DNA of 64,000 nt from Sindora glabra. Taxonomy: Eukaryota; Streptophyta; Magnoliopsida; Fabales; Fabaceae. The notes beneath the pieces were generated by a model. That model was not told where the DNA came from, made no database searches, and saw only the letters and a program-made list of their open reading frames with translations. The position numbers were made by a program, and so were the translations under genes. Below are positions 14,679 through 25,496 of the stretch, one piece after another. Positions within the stretch are counted from its first letter, which is position 1; the number at the start of each line of letters is the position of its first letter. Where the stretch lies: positions 70,147,283-70,211,282 of the forward strand of contig CM035235.1 of assembly GCA_020226215.1 (NCBI GenBank). Reading direction: 5' to 3'.

Positions 14679-15401
14679 TTTTGATCGGCATCTATGTGGT
14701 AATGTCTTTGTGCAATTTTATAATAGTATTAATGTAAAACTTTGTACATTATCAATAAACAAAAGAATGATATAATATATCATTAAAATTTAATAGTAAA
14801 TATTTGCTATAAATGAATAAATTTTTTAATGGAAAAATATATAAATAAATGATAATATAAAATTTATCAATATTAAGGTTTCGTTCATCAAAAAGTATTT
14901 TTTCTTAGGAAAGTATTATTTATATGCATATTAATAAAGGAATAATATATATTGTATAACTTGTAATTAAAATAATAATATCTAAAATCATGATAATAGA
15001 AGAAAATAAATTTATTTTTGAAATAAAGAGAATTATTTTTTAACACATTTCATATTTAATATTAAATAAATAAAATATTTTTCATTTTAATATTTTATAA
15101 TTATACTTAATAGTAAATATTTTTCATCAAAATGAATCATAACAATAATTCAAATTGAATTCCTTTAAATTAAGACATATATTATCAACGTGAGCTTAAG
15201 TTTAAATGATGCATCAATATTTAACAATGAGTACATAAAATATTTTTTATATATTAATATTTAAAAAATATTTTTCATCAAAATAAATTAGCTATAATAA
15301 TAAATCTAATTTAAATCCCTTCAATTAAGATATACCCTATCAACGTGAGCATGAGTTTATATGTTGTTATCCATTTTAAATATTTTATGCATGAATGATG
15401 T

Positions 15402-15600
15402 GGTAAACGGTGCTTGTGCAAGTATTTCTTAGGGCTTTCATGCGGAGTTGACTTGGCCTAGAGTCCTTGGATTACAAAACAAGAAGCCAAGAAAGATAGC
15501 CAAGCATAAGTTTTACATCTATCGAAGCTTTCCGAGTTAAAAGTGTAGAAAACTTTTTAGCCACCCGGTAAATATATAAGCCGTATATTTTCGATTAATA
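15402..15600. other. Conserved block of unknown function (R1 copy)
   Basis: A stretch with ordinary base composition inside AT-rich DNA, nearly identical in R2 (about 54270-54460, inverted) and R3 (about 59328-59525). It contains CCCGGTAAATATATAAGCCG, which includes a TATATAA string, but no long reading frame. It could be an exon, a promoter or part of an unrecognised transposon. Confidence 0.3.
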
Positions 15601-16775
15601 AAAATTAAAATAAATATAAAAAAGGATTGTTAAAAAATCAATCATTAAAAAGTTTTTATATTTATTTTAATCTTTCTTATATTTATCTTAATTCTTATTA
15701 ATAATGCATATATGAATTACGTGTTTTTCGACTAATTAAGAACGTCTCTAGAAGGATATTTGTTCATAACGATCCTGTATTTTTTTATGGATTTTTGGAA
15801 GATATAGATGACAGTATATAATTGTAAATTTCATCATCATGAGGATTGATAGATGTTACAAAATTTTTTGTTAATTTAAAATTTTCTTAAAACATTAAAA
15901 ATGCACTCAATATTACTATCATTTGAATTTTTAGTATGTGAGTGTGAATTTTAAGTGAGTGAACAAGTATTTCTTAAAACTTTTAGTTATTATGTTAATT
16001 TTTTATGCATTTTTTGTATTATAATTTTTATTTAAAATTTATAGCAACCAAAAGATTAATGTTTGAAGAGATTGCACAACATTCGTAAATGAATAAATAA
16101 TGGTTAAACCCCATTAATAATATTAATCGTTATCTTTAATAAAGAATAGATAATACATAAACATGAAGGTCAAAACCATTATTTATAATACAAGAATATA
16201 TAATAATTTTTATAAAATATTGTCAAAAATTGAAAAAAAAATGTTTCTTATGATATACAAACCTTGCTTAATATTCTTTGGCAACACCTCCTTTTGAGTA
16301 TTTATTTATTTATTTTTTTCTGGATAGAATCCTTTTGGAGACCTTTTACTACGCTAAAAATGTTGTAGTGAGGAGAGTGTTATTTTGCGCTTTACCTTTT
16401 ATTTTGATCTGCTCAGTCAACATCTTTCACTGTGTTCCTAGCAGACTTTGAATATGTAAAACCCATTGGATAAGCAAAGCTCGTTTAAACGTAAAATTAT
16501 TATATCCTCTAATACTATATATTTTTACACATATTTAATAAATAAAAATAATTATAAATTTTATTAATTATCAGTTAATTTTGTGAGAGTTATACATATT
16601 AAAATTTTAATTTTTAAGATATTAAAAATTATAGAAATTAATAACTATTTTTTTATCTATTAGATATAATTAAAAACATGATATTGAACCATACAAAAAT
16701 TTCTCTTTTAAATCACACTAGAATGATTATGTAATAAGTGTTATGAAAATGAAATAAAGTAAGTAATTATCACTC

Positions 16776-16997
16776 TCAAATGTTGTACTTATTATTGTTC
16801 TCAATTTCATAAATTTGTGTAATATTGATAAAATAAAATGGTGATTGTGAGATGAGCAGGATGGAGAGAGTTCTTGGGCTACAAGAAAATGGGAATAACA
16901 TTTGAATCAGTTCATGGGAAGCAGCTCCAGCATTGGTGCTAGGGGTGGGGACCTCACCCCTCACGTGATACGATTTTGTGCATAATATCTCACTCAA
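16776..16997 (-). other. Conserved 73-codon frame (R1 copy), function unknown
   Basis: The frame (begins MSEILCTKSYHVRGEV) is preserved in R2 (52849-53070) and R3 (60706-60927). Differences between R1 and the other two are confined to a few codons near the end. The sequence holds a CACGTG G-box and a GGGGTGAGGTCCCCACCCC near-palindrome. The predicted peptide resembles no family I know. Conservation may only reflect recent duplication, so I do not call it a gene. Confidence 0.25.
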
Positions 16998-17707
16998 CCC
17001 ATGTATTATTTAAATTTTATATTCATTTAGGTTTTATTACGTGTGCACAAATGTATATCGGGTAACAAATGTCAACAGCCTTGTTTGCCAGTTTATCACT
17101 TAGGCCACATAACATGAATTATTATTTAGGTGCAATTTTTTTCCAATTTGCAATAAAATCGCTTAATTGTTATCGATTTAACCAATGATATAAACCAAAA
17201 TGAAACAAAAAATTAATTTAATAATGGTTTGCTCACTTAGCCTTTATTTGATGCGAGAGATAATAAGAGAGGTAGAAAAGAATTTTTTGTAAAATTTGAA
17301 TGGAAGAAAAAATAAAAAATTTTAGAATTTGAAAAATTTTAAAATTATAATCAAATAATTTATTTTTAAATTTTTTATCTTTTTTCTTAAGCCAAATTAT
17401 AAAATTTTCTACCTCCTCTAATTTTTTTTCTCATTCAATCAAACCATCAATGCACCAAAAGGTCTGCTTTCTCTCGTTATTAAACAAGACAAAGTTACCA
17501 AAGCAATTTTGTGACTTTGAGAACTTTGTTTTTAGTTTTTTGTGCTTCTTTTAGCTCCGATAAAATGACGTCACTGAGTTTTCCATTTGTCTTGGTCAAA
17601 CATGGATGACAGGTGGGAGAATGCAAAGCACAAATCTTGTTTTTATTTTATTTTATTTCGCCTGCTATGTCTTGTTTTTATTGGCTTCTAACTCAATGGA
17701 CCGATGA

Positions 17708-17905
17708 ATGAATTTCGTAAGAAACTCTGTGTCTGTACTGTGGAAGCTGCCTTATTTTAGTAATCAAACAAATGAAGCCCTGAGATATTTTTTATTATTT
17801 CTTCTCTATTTTATTATTTTTAATTTTTCTCAACTTTTGGATATTAATTATTGTAAACCAACAGCTAACAAATCTCACACAAATATAATAATAAGAAACA
17901 TGTAA
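17708..17905 (+). other. Short frame duplicated with the repeat (R1 copy)
   Basis: A 65-codon frame with a hydrophobic middle, repeated at 51938-52135 (minus) and 61641-61838 (plus). It is low-complexity, shows no known domain, and sits in AT-rich DNA. Probably not a gene. Confidence 0.15.
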
Positions 17906-18188
17906 TTAGATACAGATAAACGGTACATAAACGGAAACTGTGTAAAAATTACAAGCATCACTAAATTATTAAACAAACTTCAACATCAGGAAAATTAAAA
18001 CATTTTTTATTTATTTAAGAAATTCTCATTTACCCCCTTAAAAATTTAAAAAAAATTCATAAATCCTTAATAAATTCTATTTTCCTCTCATTAGTATTTT
18101 TGCCTTAATTTCATCCCTATCCGAAGATAAAACTAGATAAAAATTAGAATGAGTTGAAATATAAATCATCAAGTATTTATGTGAAAAA

Positions 18189-18656
18189 TTAAAAATTTTT
18201 AAGACTAAAAGAGAAATTTCTACCACTTCTAAAATCATGGCCCACACCACCTAAGCAAGAAAACAAGCTAAACATAGAGGCCTCGTCAGAAGCATGCAAA
18301 CTCGAAGCCGCCGCCGCTGCAACACTGGTCGAACGAGAAATAGGAGAGGATGTTTGAATTTTGAAAGCAGTCAAATATGCAGTTCCCGCAACGAATACCT
18401 TCAACACTGTGAAATCAAGAAAAGAACAATAAGCAGACACAAAAGAAAAGAAAAAGGATGATATATTTTCAATAGAAGGACTCACGAACCAGCTTTGAAA
18501 CCACGAGGAACGGGCAGGCTGGGCAGTTGAACCAGCATATTGAGGTGGTGGAGCCATAACCCTTCCTGGAGCGCTATAATAAGTCCCAGCAGAGTGCATA
18601 TAAGCAGCATTATCTACCCCAGCAAGGGAGCTGGCCTGCTTGCTACGCCCTTCCAT
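18189..18656 (-). CDS. Unrecognised MEGRSK protein, R1 copy (155 codons unspliced)
   Basis: This is the R1 copy of the gene-like unit found at 51177 and 62123. The ATG lies 67 bp downstream of a TATATAAA box (18723-18730, read on the minus strand). The N-terminal part is hydrophilic and rich in Ala, Ser, Pro and Tyr. A GTGAGT splice donor follows codon 57, then a T-rich stretch and an acceptor, so a short intron is likely and the unspliced length is only an upper limit. Compared with R2/R3 it has a 9-bp in-frame deletion after GSTA and several substitutions near the C terminus. I do not recognise the family. Intron-like and exon-like parts are equally conserved, which gives no sign of selection on the protein. 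Confidence 0.4.
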   Translation of the reverse strand: MEGRSKQASSLAGVDNAAYMHSAGTYYSAPGRVMAPPPQYAGSTAQPARSSWFQSWFVSPSIENISSFFFSFVSAYCSFLDFTVLKVFVAGTAYLTAFKIQTSSPISRSTSVAAAAASSLHASDEASMFSLFSCLGGVGHDFRSGRNFSFSLKNF

Positions 18657-18722
18657 CCGTTTTTGTGAGCCTCACTCTCACAATTGTTGAGTCTCACTCT
18701 CCCAAGTGTCACAAAATTGGCC

Positions 18723-18730
18723 TTTATATA
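18723..18730 (-). promoter_or_regulatory. TATA box of the R1 MEGRSK unit
   Basis: TATATAAA on the minus strand, 67 bp upstream of the ATG. It stands at the place of the R2 box (51106-51114) and the R3 box (62663-62670). R1 has only this one box, whereas R2 and R3 have ten more upstream. Confidence 0.5.
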
Positions 18731-18892
18731 GAGAGAAAGAAAAGGAAACGGGGTCAGAGTCTCTCACTCATCTTGCGGGTCTCACTCTCGCAATGGTTGT
18801 CTCACTCTCGCAATTGTTGTGGTTGACTCACTCGCATCTTGACACACTAGCAATTGTTGTGGTTGCTGAGTCCCACTCTCACAATTGTTGTC

Positions 18893-18957
18893 GCGAAATT
18901 AGCGGAAGCCTACGCTTTTTTGAATCCAATTGTAGATATTATACCAGTAATACTTGT
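18893..18957 (+). pseudogene. psbK: Plastid psbK fragment inserted in the nucleus
   Basis: The plus strand reads AKLAEAYAFLNPIVDIIPV. This matches the mature PsbK N terminus (family pattern KLPEAYAFLNPIVD-x-MPVI), a small photosystem II subunit normally encoded in the chloroplast. Only about 22 codons remain and Pro is replaced by Ala. It is directly joined to an rpoB fragment on the opposite strand. The fragment is absent from R2 and R3, so it is a nuclear plastid insertion into the R1 array and not a functional gene. Confidence 0.7.
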
Positions 18958-19150
18958 AGTCGGTATCAATTTATGCTTAATTGCTCCATGTATAGTTCCT
19001 CTAACCATATTTTCTAAACAAACCAAAACCCATCTAAATTGATCTTGTAAGAGATTCACTACAGAATAAATACGTTTAATATTTAAAGTACTTGCCATTC
19101 GTTGATTATTAGGGACATCCCGAAAATGTATGGATCGAAATATGGCTTTC
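18956..19150 (-). pseudogene. rpoB: Plastid rpoB fragment inserted in the nucleus
   Basis: On the minus strand, 19085-18956 reads LLQDQFRW, then LENMVRGTIHGAIKHKLIPT. This matches plastid RNA polymerase beta subunit around its 'NKRIRSVADLLQDQF...RHKLIPTPQNL' region. After the IPT codons the frame runs straight into antisense psbK, which marks the junction. The outermost part (about 19086-19150, reading FRSIHFRDVPNNQRMAS) does not match rpoB as I know it and may be a third organelle fragment. In chloroplast genomes psbK and rpoB lie far apart, so the insert was assembled from at least two pieces. Confidence 0.65.
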
Positions 19151-20552
19151 AAATTAAATTTTAAATTAATATTTAATATATTTTTATTTTTTATATATTT
19201 CTATTATTTATATTAGTTGCTGTGATACAAGGTCTCACTCGGGTGATATTCATACTCTTTGACAATTGATGTGGGTCTCACTCGCATCATCTTGACACTC
19301 TTTTACATGTGGGTGAGTTACAATTTACAGACTCGCGTCTCACTCGCATCTCTTCATGTGAGTTACAATTTACAGACTCGCGTCTCACTCGCATCTCTTC
19401 ACGCATCTCTTCATGTGAGTTACAATTTACAGACTCTTCATGTGAGTTACAATTTACAGACTCGCGTCTCAACTCGCGTCTCACTCGCATCTCTTCATGT
19501 GAGTTACAATGGGGGTCTCACTCGCATCATGTTGAATTCTACATGTGGGTCTCACTCGCATCAGCATCATCTTGACACTCTTCTACATGTGGGTCTCATC
19601 TCGCATCATCTTGACACTCTTCTACATGTGGGTCTCACTCGCATCTTGACGTGGGTGAGCCCGTCTACAATACTCGCATCTTGTTTCGGCGTAGGTACAC
19701 TCGCAGCACCCGGGTGGGCATACTCGCAGCACAGCACCCGTCTACAGTACTCGCAACTCGCATCTTGTCTTGACGTGGGCATACTCGCAGCACCTTGCAT
19801 CTAGTCTGCACCCGAGTACCCGTCTACAATACTCGCATGTCTGGGGTCTGGGCCTCACCCGTCTACAATTGATGAGGGACATCCTCACTCTTTTACAATT
19901 GATGTGGGTCCCACTAGAACAATATCATTTACAATTGGAATATGGTACTCATCGCCTCTTGTATACGATTGGAAGCAGGTACTCTTCTTTTCTTTTTTTT
20001 TATTTATGTGAAAAAACTGATAATTTTTAGAAAAAAATAAATGTAGACTTTTTTATTTAAAATTATAAATTTCATTAAAAATAATAAATTTTAAAATAAA
20101 AATTATCCTTTAATATTTTTAAAAATATAAAAAATGTAAATCTAGATCCAATACAATTATACCAACATCACAAAAAAAAAAATTCCGATCCAAAATCCAA
20201 CTATTACTTGAAAATTCTTTCCATCTCTCACTTCAAACATCCAATATTTTTCGGTATTCGTTAAGGTATCTTTAAAAATTTAATATTTAAAATAATGTAA
20301 TAAAATAATAATTATTGGATGAAATTATAAAAATTTTAATATTAACTTAATAATTTCATTCAATAATTTATATTTTATTATATTATTCTAAATATTAAAC
20401 TTTTAAGAATAACTTAGAATTTGCTATATTTTTCACTTCTCAAGCGGCACATCCAACCTTTATCTCGCATCTAATCTTTGAGTCTCTCCCATTTAGGCCT
20501 GATCAATAGGCCAAAATATAAGGAAAAAAAATTTAAAACTTTAGAAAGTCAC

Positions 20553-20868
20553 ACTAGGATGTGTGACTGGGTTACGTACGCACTCATCCGATGGGAGTGT
20601 CACTCCCACGGAGAGAATTATATTAATTAATTAATGAATCTTTTAATTAATTATATTATTATTTTATATTATTAAAAAGTATTATATCATTATTATTATA
20701 AATTAATCAATGATATCAAATTAAATTAATATCATGAATGACAATATCAAAATTATCGATTGGATTCATTCATATTAAATTTAAAATTGATTTATTTTTC
20801 ATAATAAATTGTCCTTTAATTATAATCAAATTTATATTTATTCATTTTTCTTCACGTTATATCCCCTT

Positions 20869-20919
<51 letters not shown>

Positions 20920-21089
20920 TTTTTATTTTTTAAATAATATTATATGATATCTTTAAAAGAAAAGAAAAGAAAAACTGTCTGGTTATATGTGCTATTCCAT
21001 TTGTACATCGAAATCGAAAAACTACTCTCCGTGGGAGTGACCCCCCATCGGGTACGTAACCCGCTCACATCCTAAATAGCCAGCGTGCC
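20553..21089. mobile_element. Foldback/MITE-like element with long terminal inverted repeats (R1 copy)
   Basis: Inverted arms of about 50-60 bp: the left reads TAGGATGTGTGACTGGGTTA then CACTCCCACGGAGAG, and the right carries CTCTCCGTGGGAGTG then GGGTACGTAACCCGCTCACA. The interior is AT-rich with a (TA)n tract at 20872-20913. There is no coding capacity. The R2 counterpart is at about 49282-49820. Part of the outer left repeat (GGCACACTGCCCCAC) is missing in R1 but present at the R3 edge. No target duplication was resolved. Confidence 0.5.
20872..20913. repeat. (TA)n microsatellite
   Basis: About 20 TA units inside the foldback element. The R2 counterpart is 49417-49452. Confidence 0.9.
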
Positions 21090-21299
21090 TTACTCTCTGC
21101 GAGGGTGGAGTCTCACGGGGAGCGCCTTCCACTCTCACAGAAAGTATGTTACAGTACCTTCATCCAAGAATGAGACAGCATTTCACGTAGCCCACCCGGA
21201 CATAGCACTGTTTTCCCGATTTAGTCCAATGTGTTGGTAGAACAACCTTTTGGGTGCATAAGAGAATTTCCTTTCCATCTTCACATTTCTGTTTCTATC

Positions 21300-21860
21300 T
21301 CTCACATACAATTGAAAATAGACACTCTTCTTTGAAAAGAACGGTGAATTAAAAATAAATAAATATATATTTTTTTAAAATATTGTAAATTTCAATAAAA
21401 ATATAAAATTTGAATTTTTTTTTATTTTTTTAAAGTAATAAAAGTGATAAAAAAATGAATACAATTATGCCAACGTGAAATTACAAGTTTATTTGGATTT
21501 TATTTTAAAAATAAAAACATTAAAAAATTTATTTGACAGTGTGTTCTCAAATTGTATTTTTAAAAGTTAGCATTGAAAATTTTATTTTAAAAATAAAAAG
21601 AATAAATTTTAAATATTTTTTAAATTAATTCTTTTATTTTTTATGATAATTTTATAATTAAATAAAATTTTTATTTATTTACTTCACTGAGTATTTTATT
21701 CTTTATTTTGTTTAAATTTAATATTTTTTAAAATTAATTTTTAAAAATAAAAAAATAAATATATCTATGCACAAGTTTTTTTTTCTTTTTCCGAGGATCC
21801 AAATTCCTGCCTCTCCAACTTTTCTCCTCGTTTGCCTTGTGCCTCTCTCCCCCATCCAGC
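21300..21860. repeat. Direct repeat, about 550 bp, first copy in R1
   Basis: It starts with 'actcttctttg.aaagaacggtg' and ends with 'ttttccgaggatccaaattcctgcctctccaac'-type sequence. The same order recurs at about 23340-23880. Both copies are mirrored in R2 (about 48560-49080 and 42620-43140). The interior is A/T with no gene. The 65-codon minus frame at 21718-21915 is part of this repeat and not supported as a gene. Confidence 0.65.
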
Positions 21861-22263
21861 CTCCCTCTCCCCGTTTGAGCTTTTTTTGTTGACTAAAGTT
21901 CCTCAACAATGTCATAAGTTGACAATTAGGATAATTTGATAGGTAAATGTATTTGAATATAGATGAAATTTTATAAAAAAAATTGAATATATTGTGATAG
22001 TTCTGTAATTATAATTTAAGATTAATTTAATTAGTGTATTATTTTCTTAATTTTCTTATATTTAGAGGTATTTTAGTCATTTCGGATGGATCAAGAATTT
22101 GATTGAATTTGAGAAGTTTATATTTGTAATCTTCATATTATTATTTTCGTATCAATTGATTTTTGAGTGAATCAGATACCCAAAACATAACGAAAAAGAC
22201 TTATGACAGTTCAAAAAAAATATGTTATATTCTGCTATTTGGACTTTGGTTCAAAATACTTTT

Positions 22264-22266
22264 TAA
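22264..22266. other. Empty target site (TAA/TTA) of the PIF/Harbinger element
   Basis: R1 reads CTTTTTAAGAGAGTAGAGTG. In R2 the equivalent sequence (reverse complement) is split by the 4080-bp element at 44042-48121, with TTA duplicated on each side. Confidence 0.8.
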
Positions 22267-22329
22267 GAGAGTAGAGTGTTTTAAGGGTCCAAGTGGTGCT
22301 TAAAATACTAAGTTAAAGACGGAGTACGT

Positions 22330-22690
22330 TAACTTATAACCATCCCCTGCATACTCAAAATTATGGAATGACGCATAAACTAATCAAATTGAGTGTCCCT
22401 CTTCCTATTCAATTTTCCCTTTGACCCGAATAACCTAGAGGCTTTTTATGTAAAAGGATCTTACGGTCTAATATACAAGAGCGCTTTAATGACATAAGAT
22501 ATTGATGTACAAACATATTGAACATAAGACTTGTTGTATGAGTGATAAGTTTTTGATGTTCTGTTATATTTATCAAGCGTGCTAAATAAAAGTTGTAATG
22601 TGAGAAGGTTAGCATGTTAACTAAGAGTAGTAAGTATGCGCCGCACAATTTTAACTGGAAAGTTGTCGACCTGTGATAGTAGCCCATCTC
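22330..22690 (-). other. Conserved block of unknown type (R1 copy)
   Basis: Ordinary-complexity sequence with a 92-codon minus-strand frame (22409-22687), matched at 43603-43896 in R2. Over 74 aligned codons about 14 residues differ, while the DNA is roughly 88% identical by eye, so the peptide is not being conserved. It may be part of an old LTR or leader of a retrotransposon; I cannot name it. Confidence 0.35.
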
Positions 22691-25071
22691 TCACAAGTCA
22701 CATCCAACCTTTCACCTCATAGTACCTTTTTTCACATTCAAACTTTCTTCTCACAAATTAATAAATTATCCTTTTTTTAAATCATCAGTATTTGATAATT
22801 ATATCGGGTCCGCCTCTCTCTCGTATCCAATCTTTCTCCACAAATTATCCTTTTTTCATAATATTTTACATATTTATTTTTTTAACATCCAACCTTTCCC
22901 TCTCACAATTTTTTTTAAATTATAAGTATTTGATAATTATATTAGATTCAATCAATTTAAAATCAAATCAAATTAAAATTTTTAAATAATTTTTTTTAAT
23001 ATTAATTTTTTATTCACAAAATTTTAATTTAAAATCTGATTTAAAAAGATCAGACTTCAAATCACTAAAATTAATAAAATTACATTCTCTTAAGAGCGAA
23101 ATTGGATTGGATTATCTGCCTTGGTTCCTTTATAAGATGGTCAAATCACATTTTTTACAACCTTTGAAAACAATGGTAAATTAAAAAAAATACAATTTTT
23201 TATTTAAAGTTGTGAATTTTAGTAAAAGAATATAAATTTTAAAATAAAATTTATATTTTTAATGTTTTGAAAATAATAAAAATGCTAGGAAAAAAATTAA
23301 AATCTCATACAATCATATTTTTACTGTTTTAAAAATAACAAATTCCTGCCTCTTACTCTTCTTTGGAAAGAACGGTGGATTAAAAAAATAAATATAATTT
23401 TTTTGTAAATTTAAATAAAAATAAAAATTTTAAAATAAAAATCATATTTTTGATTTTTTAAAAATAATAAAAATGATAAAAAAGAATTCAAATTTCGTAC
23501 AATTAGGTCAGCGTCAAATGACGAGTTTGTTTGCATTATGTTTTTAAAAATAATTTTTATACATAATTTTTTATTTTTAAGAATAAAAATATTGAGAAAC
23601 TTGTTTTACTAGGTATTCTCAAGTTTTATTAATAAAAATTATTTCTAAAATTTTTATTTTAAAAATAAAAAGAATAAATTTTAAATATTTTTAAACTTAT
23701 TCTTTTGTTTTTATGATAATTTTATAATTAAATAAAATTTTTATTTATTTATTTCAAGAAATATTTTTTATTTTTAATTCAAATTTATTTTTTAAAAATA
23801 AAAATATATTCATACGCACTATTCTTTTTTTTCCGAGGATCCAAATTCCTGCCTCTCCAACTCCCCCACTTGCCCCCTGCCTCTCTCCCATCCAGACTCT
23901 CACCACGTGTAAACTCTTTTGCTGACCCAAATTCCTGCCTCTCTCTCACATCCAGCCTTTCTCCGCAACTTACCGTTTTTCACGACCTTTCACATATTTA
24001 ATTTTTTAACATCCAACCTTTACCTCTCGCAAATTATTTTGTCTTTTAAATCATCGGTATTTGATAATTATATTAAATTTGATTAATTTAAAGTCAAAGC
24101 GAATTGAATTTCATATAAATAACTTTTTAAAAAAATTTTATTTAGAGATATCAAACTTCAAATCATTCGATCGGAAAAAAAAAATTATAACGTGAAATTA
24201 CATTCACACCCTTGAATTGCTTGGTTCATTTATTCGAAGGCCAAATTACACTTATACCCTTGAGAATAAAATCGGATTACGCAGCTTAGATGCATTTCCG
24301 GTCCATGTTTAATTAATTGTACGCGAATATCACTGAAAATATAGATACAATAGAATAACTTTTATAATAAAAATATTTTAAAACAATTAAAATTTTAATT
24401 CAATAAAAATATTTGATTATATATTCAACTTTTGACTCATGTTATTTTATAATTTACGCATAGTTTCTCTTCGATATATAGTATAATAACTTTCATTAGT
24501 TATTTTAAAATGAAAATCGTAGATATTTATATATTTATATATAAATATAAATCATATATAAAAATTATTATTAAGCATGTATGAAAGAAGATTTAAATTT
24601 AAATACTTTTTGTTAATAAAATTTTATATACTTTCATATATTTAATTTTGCAATACATAATATATTTTTAGTGAGATTATCACCATGATAAGAAAATAAT
24701 ATTTTTGAAATAAATTATATAAGCAATGCAATATATTGTTTGTATTAAACTTAAAAATTCATTAATTTTTAACATCATTATTATTATTGTGCTTATTATT
24801 GCTAATAATAATAATATTATTATTTAATATTTAAAGAATGAACAAATATTGTTATAGAAAATGAATAAATGGATAGTCTAATCGTAGATGATATAAAGGT
24901 GAAAAAACATTCTATGTATTAAATATGAATTAGAGGGTATTTTTTTTTAAAAAAAAGAAATCAATTGTTTTAAATTGTCAAATTCTTTAACTTTTTTAAA
25001 TTGACGAATTGAGAGTCAATTTATTAATTAAAAAATTATTAATCAAATCCCAAAAATTAATAAATTAACAG
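22691..25071. repeat. AT-rich repeat-derived DNA of R1, second direct-repeat copy at 23340-23880
   Basis: No gene. It contains several short 'ctcacatccaacctttc' and 'ctgcctctctc' motifs. These are the same family as the minisatellites at 39074-39420 and 40501-40800. The stretch 24000-25071 is also matched in inverted orientation by 36590-37545 and by 41360-42480. Confidence 0.5.
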
Positions 25072-25076
25072 AGTTA

Positions 25077-25482
25077 TGTAACAAATCTTTTTTTCCGTTG
25101 GTAATAAAACCAACGTTCGAATGCTGAACGTGGTCCGTGAAACTCGGAAGCAGTTTGCTGCTTCAACAAACCACCGAAATCTCAGCTTCTTTGATGGGAG
25201 AAGCTGAGTTCATGCTGGTATAAAATATCATACAGGGGTCCCCGGGTTCAGTGAATGCCAAAATTATTTTCTGAACAATTTACACCATCAAAGAAGCAAA
25301 AACCAGAACCTGGAAGTACCCGAATTTGATAATTCAAGTGACTGTTCGGTACAATTTCTTGGAGCAACTTCTCTGTGAATTTCGTTAAAGCTATGGCTGG
25401 AGGTAAGCTTTCGCATATCTGACTTATTTTATGCTTTAACTAGGATATATTAAGTATCTGAGTATCCTAGATATAGTTTACA
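25077..25482 (+). repeat. 5' LTR of the copia element
   Basis: 406 bp, TG...CA ends. A TATAAAA box at 25219-25225 probably drives transcription. Two hairpins are visible: CGTTGG/CCAACG near the start, and CTCAGCTTCT/AGAAGCTGAG just upstream of the TATA box. Confidence 0.95.
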
Positions 25483-25484
25483 TT

Positions 25485-25496
25485 TGGTATCAGAGC
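25485..25496 (+). promoter_or_regulatory. Primer binding site, initiator tRNA-Met
   Basis: TGGTATCAGAGC, two bases after the 5' LTR. This is complementary to the 3' end of plant initiator methionine tRNA, the usual primer for minus-strand synthesis in copia elements. Confidence 0.95.

Larger units (their letters stand above)
18660..19870. repeat. Tandem repeat region upstream of the MEGRSK unit (R1 type)
   Basis: It is built from variants of 'tctcactctcgcaattgttg' on the left. Then come about four copies of a roughly 45-bp unit with TGTGAGTTACAATTTACAGA and CTCACTCGCATC (19310-19510). Next are about four copies of a 35-bp unit with CATCTTGACACTCTTCTACA (19520-19640), and last TACTCGCAGCACC repeats. 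It replaces the TATA-containing array found in R2 and R3. Several open frames run through it on both strands; they are by-products of the repeats and not genes. Confidence 0.85.

Noticed and set aside
18893..19150. Functional psbK or rpoB gene
   Set aside because: Only fragments of each are present, fused in opposite orientation with no start or full domain.
19259..19804. 181-codon frame with repeated VSLASLHVSYNLQTR strings
   Set aside because: Open only because the tandem unit lacks stops in that frame; the opposite strand is open as well.
22409..22687. 92-codon frame shared with 43603-43896
   Set aside because: About 81% residue identity against roughly 88% DNA identity indicates no constraint on the peptide.
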